Of a DNA stretch of 8,778 nt, positions 1 through 5,503 are shown one piece after another. The DNA lies in NCBI GenBank assembly GCA_045658805.1, contig JAZOVQ010000106.1, positions 1-8,778 on the forward strand, written 5' to 3'. Position numbers and translations under genes: made by a program. This stretch comes from Scatosoma sp045658805 (lineage in GTDB: Bacteria > Bacillota > Clostridia > Christensenellales > Borkfalkiaceae). Position 1 is the first letter of the stretch. Each line of letters starts with the position of its first letter. Below the pieces are notes generated by a model, which was not told the origin of the DNA, made no database searches, and was given only the letters and a program-made list of their open reading frames with translations.

Positions 1-2
1 CG

Positions 3-602
3 GCTTTTAAAAATACGGTTAAAACGATTTCTTATGCGCCGTATTTCATTTCAACGGTTGTTGTGGTGGGTATGTTGTTTGCATTTTGTGACGTAGACAG
101 CGGTATCCTTTCAAAAATTGTATCAAATATAAAGGGTGAAAGCGTGGATTTGATGAGCTCGGCGTCTGCCTTTTTGCCTATTTACATAATAAGCGGTTTA
201 TGGCAAGGATTGGGCTGGTCGTCCATTATTTATATAGGTACGTTGGCGAACGTAGATCCTTGCTTACACGAGGCGGCTGTTATTGACGGTGCAAGTAGGA
301 TGAAACGAATTTGGCATATCAATTTACCTTCTATTGTGCCTATGGCGATCGTTTTGTTGATTATGAGCGTCGGAAGCATTTTGTCGGTTGGGTTCGACAA
401 GGCGTATTTGATGAGAACTGCAGGGAATTTGGAAGTATCGCAAATTATTTCCACTTATTCTTATGAAGTTTCGTTGTTTTCAAAAATTCCACAATATTCC
501 TACGCGACGGCAATCGGCTTGTTCAATTCTATAATCAATATTATTCTTCTTTTCGGTGCAAACTTTTTAGCACGTAAATTCAGCGAATCGTCTTTATGGT
601 AA
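3..602 (+). CDS. lplB: Carbohydrate ABC transporter permease, LplB family (5'-truncated by window edge)
   Basis: This is a membrane subunit of a type I sugar importer. It forms half of the translocation pore, pairs with the permease at 612 and receives substrate from the binding protein at 1569. About 199 residues are visible. The frame is open from base 3 with no start codon that fits the family, because the conserved stretch SYAPYFISTVVVVGML begins upstream of the first GTG/ATG codons; the true start lies before the window. The EAA loop that contacts the ATPase is at nt 270-329 (EAAVIDGAS, then INLP). It is followed by the LplB-typical SYATAIGLFNSIIN segment and a C-terminus ending in SLW. 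Several hydrophobic membrane segments are visible. The LplB family is known in Bacillus and Paenibacillus for saccharide uptake. The substrate cannot be read from the permease. Family assignment is secure. Confidence 0.93.
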   Translation, partial: AFKNTVKTISYAPYFISTVVVVGMLFAFCDVDSGILSKIVSNIKGESVDLMSSASAFLPIYIISGLWQGLGWSSIIYIGTLANVDPCLHEAAVIDGASRMKRIWHINLPSIVPMAIVLLIMSVGSILSVGFDKAYLMRTAGNLEVSQIISTYSYEVSLFSKIPQYSYATAIGLFNSIINIILLFGANFLARKFSESSLW

Positions 603-611
603 GGTGTTATT

Positions 612-1496
612 ATGGTAGAAAATAAATCGAGAGAAAGACTTTTTAATACAGTACTAAATACTGGTATGGTGTTATTTGCTTTTATAACCCTGTTACCGCT
701 TTTATATGTTTTGGCAAACTCCTTTTCATCTTCGGAGATGGTAAATGCGGGGAAGGTGGGGCTTATCCCTAAGGAATTTACGTTGGTGGGATATAAACGG
801 ATTTTTGCCGATCAAGACATTATGCGCGGTTATTTAAATACATTGTTATATACTGCGATAGGTGTTGTGCTACAAGTAACGTTGCAATTTACGGCCGCAT
901 ATCCGCTTTCCAGAAGGGATTATAGATTTAAAAAACCTTTAAATTTATATTTTATCATTACAATGTTTATATCAGGGGGTATGATTCCCACGTATTTGGT
1001 TGTAAAAAATTTACAAATGATAAACACGATGTGGGCGATGATTATTCCTGGCTGCGTTGGTGTTTATAACATAATTGTTATTAGAACCTATATTCAAAGC
1101 AGTATCCCTTGGGAGTTCCAAGAGGCAGCTATGTTAGATGGATGTTCAACCTTTGCGTTGTTTTTTAAAATTGTAATGCCATTAAGCCGTCCTATTCTTG
1201 CAGTTATGGTTTTATACGCGTTGGTAGGATATTGGAATTCCTATTACAATTCCTTGCTGTATTTAACGAGAAAGGATTTGTTCCCCTTGCAAAGGGTACT
1301 GGACAAAATCCTTGTATCCAACGAGGCGAATGCAGGCAACGCGGGTACGTCTATCGGGGCGGCGGAACAAGCACTTATGAACAAAACGTTGAAATACGTT
1401 ACCATTGTCGTTTCCAGTGCGCCGTTGTTGATTATATATCCGTTTTTCCAAAAATTCTTGGAAAAGGGTATGATGATTGGCGGTTTGAAAGGTTAA
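612..1496 (+). CDS. ytcP: Carbohydrate ABC transporter permease, YtcP/LplC family
   Basis: This is the second membrane subunit of the same importer, 294 residues, full length for the family. A hydrophobic segment at about residues 13-36 is followed by further membrane spans near 76-98, 112-131, 140-158, 193-215 and 262-280. The EAA loop is at about 171-190 (EAAMLDGCST, then IVMP). The C-terminal KGMMIGGLKG is the ending typical of YtcP/LplC proteins. The ATG at 612 is preceded by AAGGTG at 601-606, which overlaps the stop codon of the upstream permease. Only 9 nt separate the two genes, so translation is probably coupled. The binding protein follows 72 nt downstream, giving the permease-permease-binding protein order common in Bacillota. 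The transported sugar is not evident. Confidence 0.94.
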   Translation: MVENKSRERLFNTVLNTGMVLFAFITLLPLLYVLANSFSSSEMVNAGKVGLIPKEFTLVGYKRIFADQDIMRGYLNTLLYTAIGVVLQVTLQFTAAYPLSRRDYRFKKPLNLYFIITMFISGGMIPTYLVVKNLQMINTMWAMIIPGCVGVYNIIVIRTYIQSSIPWEFQEAAMLDGCSTFALFFKIVMPLSRPILAVMVLYALVGYWNSYYNSLLYLTRKDLFPLQRVLDKILVSNEANAGNAGTSIGAAEQALMNKTLKYVTIVVSSAPLLIIYPFFQKFLEKGMMIGGLKG

Positions 1497-1506
1497 AAAG
1501 GCAAAA

Positions 1507-1557
1507 TTGAGATGATAAGCGATTTCACATTATCGTAAATTTAGAGAAAATAAGGAG
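1507..1557 (+). promoter_or_regulatory. Possible internal promoter with dyad, plus RBS for the binding-protein gene
   Basis: This lies in the 72-nt gap, the largest in the window. TTGAGA (1507-1512, 5 of 6 to the -35 consensus) and TATCGT (1531-1536, 4 of 6 to the -10 consensus) are 18 nt apart. A small dyad, GATAA (1514-1518) and TTATC (1530-1534), lies between and over these elements. A ribosome site AAGGAG (1552-1557) follows, 11 nt before the ATG. An extra promoter here would fit the usual need for more binding protein than permease, but the -10 match is weak and the dyad short. It could be chance in AT-rich DNA. The ribosome site is the only firm part. Confidence 0.28.
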
Positions 1558-1568
1558 AAATTGAAATT

Positions 1569-3323
1569 ATGAAGAAGAGATTTTTGAGTTGTTTGATGGC
1601 GTTAACGTTGATTGGTGGGACGTGCTTTATGTCGTCTTGCAAAAATAACAGCTCGTACAAAGCCGACAATTTCCTTCCCAACGGCACAGCGGAAAATCCT
1701 TGGCAAATTGTAAAAGACCCTATATCCATCAATATTTTCGTTCCAGTTTCTAATATCAATCCAGAATATGATACGTTGGCTATGTTTAAAACGATTGAAC
1801 GTTTGACGAATATTGATATTACGTTTACGGAAGCAAATGTTTCCGCGTATGAAAATTTAAGAAATATGGCGTGGTCAGATGAAAAAACAAGACCTGATTT
1901 GTTCTTGTTTAACAATTCCGTGCAAGAGCAGGTGATGTATTCAAAAATGAAGGTAATTGTTCCTTTTAATGACCCGTCGTTCGTTACTATGACAGGGGTT
2001 GAAGCAGGAAATCTCATCGATAACTATATGCCGAATTATAAACAGCTTTTGGATAACAACTTCGGCGTTGAAAAAGGGGTCGGTCAAACGGAAGCAACAA
2101 ACGCAAAAGAAATTGCTACTTTGGACGATGGGTATATGTATAGCACGTTGACGGTAAATACCGTTCCTCGTGATTTGACGTATAAAATGTATATCAACCA
2201 AAGTTGGATTGACAATTATAATACGTATTATGCCGAAACGGGTAGCGAACTTCCTAATTCTGACGAAATAAAAACGTACGAACAGTTGGTAGACGTGCTT
2301 CGCGCGTTTAAAAATTACGACGTGGATAGAGATGGCAATAATAACAACGAAATCCCCGTTTCTTCCGTAGGGTTAAAATTCTTGAGAAACTTCGTTTTGC
2401 AAACGTGCGGATACGTTTCCGACAGTTACGAAATCAACGTTTTAGGAGATATAACTGCGGAGGAAAGCGAATTTGTTTACGTTCCTTCCACCGAACAATA
2501 TAGAGAATATCTTCGTAAGATGAAACAGCTCTATGCAGAAAAATTGTTGGATAACTGCTTCTCGTCCACGGATAGCTCTTTGGTGGAAAAGGGGAGCAGA
2601 TTGGGCATGTTCCAGTCCGCAGCACCTTATTTGGTTGTAGGAAAGGCACATGAAAAGGAATATGAAGTATTATCTCCTTTGACGTCGGATTATTATTCGG
2701 GAATACCCGTACATTTAGGGTTTGGTAGCTTTATGCCAATCGGCGCAGTTATTCCCACCAGCACCCCTTACGTAAGAGAAATTGCAAGATTGCTCGATTT
2801 GATGTATTCGGACGTAGGTTGCCAACTTATTGCGTACGGCGAAGAAAACGTACATTGGACGTGGGATGACGAAGAACACACCTCTTGGACGTTTCACGTC
2901 CCCGACGGTTGGTACGAATCGGGCAAAACGCAGGAAGATTACCGCGCGACCCTTACCCCCAACGTAGGTACGGCAAATGCATTGTATTGGAATTACGATT
3001 TCGTTGGTAAGATGAACGACGAAACGATTAGAACGTTGAATAAGATGAGTGAAACGTACACCCCTTATTTGAAAACGCCTATTCCTCAAGAAGTGAAAAT
3101 GACGTTTGACGAATACAATACGATTGCGATTTACGAATCTACTTTGAATAACTTTGTTACGAGCGCGGAAAGATATTTCATCATCGGTACGGAAAAGAAT
3201 TATGACGTAGAGTCCGATGCGGATTGGGGCAAATATTTAGAAACGTTGAAAGGGTATCGTAGTGAAGAAATGTTGAATATCTACAACAGCGCATTGGCGC
3301 GTTATAAAGCGGCGAATAAATAA
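1569..3323 (+). CDS. Extracellular solute-binding lipoprotein, LplA/YtcQ type
   Basis: This is the substrate-capturing component of the ABC importer, anchored by lipid on the outer face of the membrane; 584 residues, large as is usual for LplA-type oligosaccharide binders. The signal peptide is basic (MKKR) with a hydrophobic core at 8-21 and a lipobox M-S-S-C with Cys24 as the predicted lipidated residue. A calcium-loop-like motif, DVDRDGNNNNEIP (251-263), sits where LplA proteins commonly carry a D-x-N-G-N-x-x-E-I-P loop. The C-terminal part (FIIGTEKNYD at 537-546, then WGKYLETLKG and IYNSALARYK) matches the family's end. AAGGAG lies 11 nt before the ATG. Unlike the three lipoproteins downstream, it lacks a long acidic Ser-rich spacer. 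The ligand is unknown; from context it is probably an oligosaccharide released by the beta-helix proteins encoded next. Confidence 0.9.
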   Translation: MKKRFLSCLMALTLIGGTCFMSSCKNNSSYKADNFLPNGTAENPWQIVKDPISINIFVPVSNINPEYDTLAMFKTIERLTNIDITFTEANVSAYENLRNMAWSDEKTRPDLFLFNNSVQEQVMYSKMKVIVPFNDPSFVTMTGVEAGNLIDNYMPNYKQLLDNNFGVEKGVGQTEATNAKEIATLDDGYMYSTLTVNTVPRDLTYKMYINQSWIDNYNTYYAETGSELPNSDEIKTYEQLVDVLRAFKNYDVDRDGNNNNEIPVSSVGLKFLRNFVLQTCGYVSDSYEINVLGDITAEESEFVYVPSTEQYREYLRKMKQLYAEKLLDNCFSSTDSSLVEKGSRLGMFQSAAPYLVVGKAHEKEYEVLSPLTSDYYSGIPVHLGFGSFMPIGAVIPTSTPYVREIARLLDLMYSDVGCQLIAYGEENVHWTWDDEEHTSWTFHVPDGWYESGKTQEDYRATLTPNVGTANALYWNYDFVGKMNDETIRTLNKMSETYTPYLKTPIPQEVKMTFDEYNTIAIYESTLNNFVTSAERYFIIGTEKNYDVESDADWGKYLETLKGYRSEEMLNIYNSALARYKAANK

Positions 3324-3339
3324 TAATAGGGGCGAAACT

Positions 3340-5493
3340 ATGAAAGGAAAGAGAATATTTCCCTTAATCATAAGTGTGGTGCTTTCGATTTGTACGCTTG
3401 CTTCTTGCAATCCCCTGCCTTCAACGACAAGCGATAGCGAGCAAACGCAATCTGTAACGAGCGATAGCGGTAGTTTACCGCCTACCACAGAGGACAGCGA
3501 GGACATATCCTCTACGGATAATAGCGACAGCAGCTCTTCGATGGATAGCAGTGAAGGTGATTCTTCGATAGACAGCAGTGATTCTTCAAGCGATAGCGGT
3601 GAAGAGGAAGAAGAGGAGATAGTGATGGAAAAAATATCGGCGCAACAATTATTTAATAGGGTTGGGCAAAGCAGTTTTAAGGAAAACGTTACCACCGACG
3701 AGTTTGTTGGGCTTTCTAACGTGTCCGAGGTGGGCGTGGATAGGGCTGCCTTGACGAAGCAGTTATACCCCGTACCTAATGATAGTGAGTTTTCGAAAAT
3801 TTTCTTGGTGGAAGATTACGGTTTAAGCGTCAATAATGCGGACAATTTTGCCGCAATGAGTGCGCTTGTTAGAGAAGTAAAACAAACGGAAGGCAAGAAA
3901 CTTATTCGATTTGCAAAGGGCGTCTATAAATTCTCTTCGAAGATTACGTTTGAAGGCGTGGAAGATTTGGTTGTCGACGGTAACAATGCCGAATGGTTGG
4001 TTACCTCTTGGGAAACGGCGTTCCATTTTAGCAACTCTAAAAACGTGCAAATCAATGATTTCACGATAGATTACGACCCTTGCTCCAACATAAGCGGCGA
4101 AATCATTTCTTCCACGAGCAATAGCGTAAAGATAAAGGTTTACGACGAGTTTGACTTGACGTATTCTGGATATAACAAAGATTACGCGTACGGCAGTTAT
4201 ATGGAATATATCGAGGAAAACGGCGTGATTCGTCCCGACCCGAACGGGAACCTTTTGTATAATTCTACGGGCGACGGTATTAGAAATATCCAAAACGTAG
4301 AGGTGGACGCGGCGAACCATGAAATTAGTATCACTTTTAGAAAAAATTTAAAAAATCAACCGCATAATGGTAAAAAAGTTTCTTTGGCGTTTACCATGTA
4401 CGAATATCAAGCCATCCACGTTACCGATAGCGAAGAAGTGCGTATGGACGGCATCAACTTACATAGTGCCGCAGGTATGGCGTGTATCATGGAAAGAAAC
4501 AAAAACGTTTACCTCAACCGTGTAAATATCGTATTGCGCGAAGGAAGCAAGCGTTTGATGACGGCTACCGCAGACGGGTTCCATTGTAAAGGCGGTTGGG
4601 GCGATTTGCAGATCACGGGTTCTATCGTAGAAAATACGCACGATGACGCAATCAATATTTGTACCTTTTATAAAACGGTATCCAGCCATTCGGTATTTGA
4701 TAAAACGTTGAATTTGTCTATTGAAAATTCCAACAACAATTACTTGATTGAAGAGGGGGACGTTTTAGAATTTTACAACCCTAGCGATTTGTCCTATAAA
4801 GCCACTGCAACTGTAAAAGAAGCGGTGAAAACGGGTACGTTGACCTGGAAAATCGTTGTCAAGGAAAGATTGCCCGATATGACGGGTATGCTTGTCGGTA
4901 ACGACACGAAGGCAACGAAGGTTTTGGTAAAGAACTGTATCTTTAGAAATAAGAGAAATAGAGGTGTTCTTTGTCAATTTAGAAGGTCTACCATTGAAAA
5001 TTGTTCGTTTGAAAATATTTTGCACGGTTCCGTATTGTTGCCTGCAACGAGAGATATTTTTGGTGAAGCGATTTTGCCCAGAGATATTACGATTAAAAAC
5101 AACAAATTCATCAACAACGGTGAAGGCAGCACCCCCGATATTACTTTGTTAACCTACGGTAGCTCGGGCGCGACCGCGGTTGGGAATATCAAGGGAATTA
5201 AGCTTGAGAATAACGCATTCGTGAACCCAACGGCAAGGATTTTGTGGTTTAAGGGCGCAGGCAGTTGTGAAATTTCTTCCAACCTTATCCTTAATCCTTA
5301 CAATATCAGCGCACTGGGTACGTATCAAACAATGGCGATGTCCTTCTCGCATACTCAAGACGTTGTGGTGAAAAATAACTACTTCTTATCGGAAGGGGGA
5401 GTACCTTCGCCTTCGTCAAATGGTTACGTTTTGATTGCCGATGCGGACAACGCGGTTATTCAAGAAAACAATAAATTTTATAACGGAAAATAA
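3340..5493 (+). CDS. Surface lipoprotein with right-handed beta-helix, GH110-like putative alpha-galactosidase
   Basis: 717 residues. The signal peptide ends in lipobox L-A-S-C (Cys23). A Ser/Asp/Glu-rich spacer (about 24-93) ends in a run of Glu. The beta-helix occupies about 165-715, with repeated I-x-N-N-x-F style rungs. The candidate active site is in TATADGFH (408-415) and NTHDDAIN (432-439): Asp412, Asp435 and Asp436, with His415. From memory, GH110 alpha-1,3-galactosidases use an Asp in A-D-A-T-H-F and an Asp pair in D-D-A-I-N-V-H, with this same spacing. The downstream N-K-R-N-R-G-V-L, R-D-I-T-I-K-N-N-K-F-I-N and KLENNAF segments also resemble GH110. The family hydrolyses alpha-1,3-galactosidic bonds by inversion; activity here is inferred. 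AGGGG (3328-3332) lies 7 nt before the ATG, and the gap to the upstream stop is 16 nt. Alternative: a beta-helix lyase or epimerase-like protein. The fold is near certain, the family likely. Confidence 0.78.
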   Translation: MKGKRIFPLIISVVLSICTLASCNPLPSTTSDSEQTQSVTSDSGSLPPTTEDSEDISSTDNSDSSSSMDSSEGDSSIDSSDSSSDSGEEEEEEIVMEKISAQQLFNRVGQSSFKENVTTDEFVGLSNVSEVGVDRAALTKQLYPVPNDSEFSKIFLVEDYGLSVNNADNFAAMSALVREVKQTEGKKLIRFAKGVYKFSSKITFEGVEDLVVDGNNAEWLVTSWETAFHFSNSKNVQINDFTIDYDPCSNISGEIISSTSNSVKIKVYDEFDLTYSGYNKDYAYGSYMEYIEENGVIRPDPNGNLLYNSTGDGIRNIQNVEVDAANHEISITFRKNLKNQPHNGKKVSLAFTMYEYQAIHVTDSEEVRMDGINLHSAAGMACIMERNKNVYLNRVNIVLREGSKRLMTATADGFHCKGGWGDLQITGSIVENTHDDAINICTFYKTVSSHSVFDKTLNLSIENSNNNYLIEEGDVLEFYNPSDLSYKATATVKEAVKTGTLTWKIVVKERLPDMTGMLVGNDTKATKVLVKNCIFRNKRNRGVLCQFRRSTIENCSFENILHGSVLLPATRDIFGEAILPRDITIKNNKFINNGEGSTPDITLLTYGSSGATAVGNIKGIKLENNAFVNPTARILWFKGAGSCEISSNLILNPYNISALGTYQTMAMSFSHTQDVVVKNNYFLSEGGVPSPSSNGYVLIADADNAVIQENNKFYNGK
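3409..3618 (+). repeat. Low-complexity Ser/Asp/Glu spacer coding tract
   Basis: This encodes residues 24-93 of the first beta-helix lipoprotein. It consists of imperfect short units such as AGCGATAGC, GACAGCAGC and GATAGCAGT, encoding Ser-Asp-Ser type tripeptides, and ends in consecutive GAA/GAG codons. The protein product would be unstructured and strongly acidic. It probably serves as a stalk that carries the catalytic domain through the cell wall. The tract has no stop codons on the opposite strand, which creates a spurious reverse open frame. Confidence 0.75.
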
Positions 5494-5498
5494 GGAGG
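5492..5498 (+). promoter_or_regulatory. Ribosome binding site fixing the start of the second beta-helix gene
   Basis: AAGGAGG overlaps the stop codon of the preceding gene and lies 5 nt before the ATG at 5504. It decides the start. The same frame is open upstream to an ATG at 5435, but that would add 23 polar, basic residues ahead of an otherwise perfect lipoprotein signal peptide and would overlap the preceding gene. The arrangement also suggests coupled translation of the two paralogues. Confidence 0.85.
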
Positions 5499-5503
5499 AA
5501 GGT

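Noticed and set aside
1232..1510. Plus-strand open frame in another frame over the end of the second permease
   Set aside because: It overlaps the conserved C-terminus of the permease, has no ribosome site and its product resembles nothing known.
3237..3695. Reverse-strand open frame rich in Ser/Leu
   Set aside because: It is a mirror of the Ser/Asp/Glu spacer codons, which lack stop codons on the opposite strand. The same explanation covers the reverse frame at 8295-8675.
5435..5503. Upstream in-frame start that would lengthen the second beta-helix protein by 23 residues
   Set aside because: It overlaps the preceding gene and puts a polar, basic stretch before a complete lipoprotein signal peptide. 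The ATG at 5504 has a near-perfect AAGGAGG site at 5-nt spacing.
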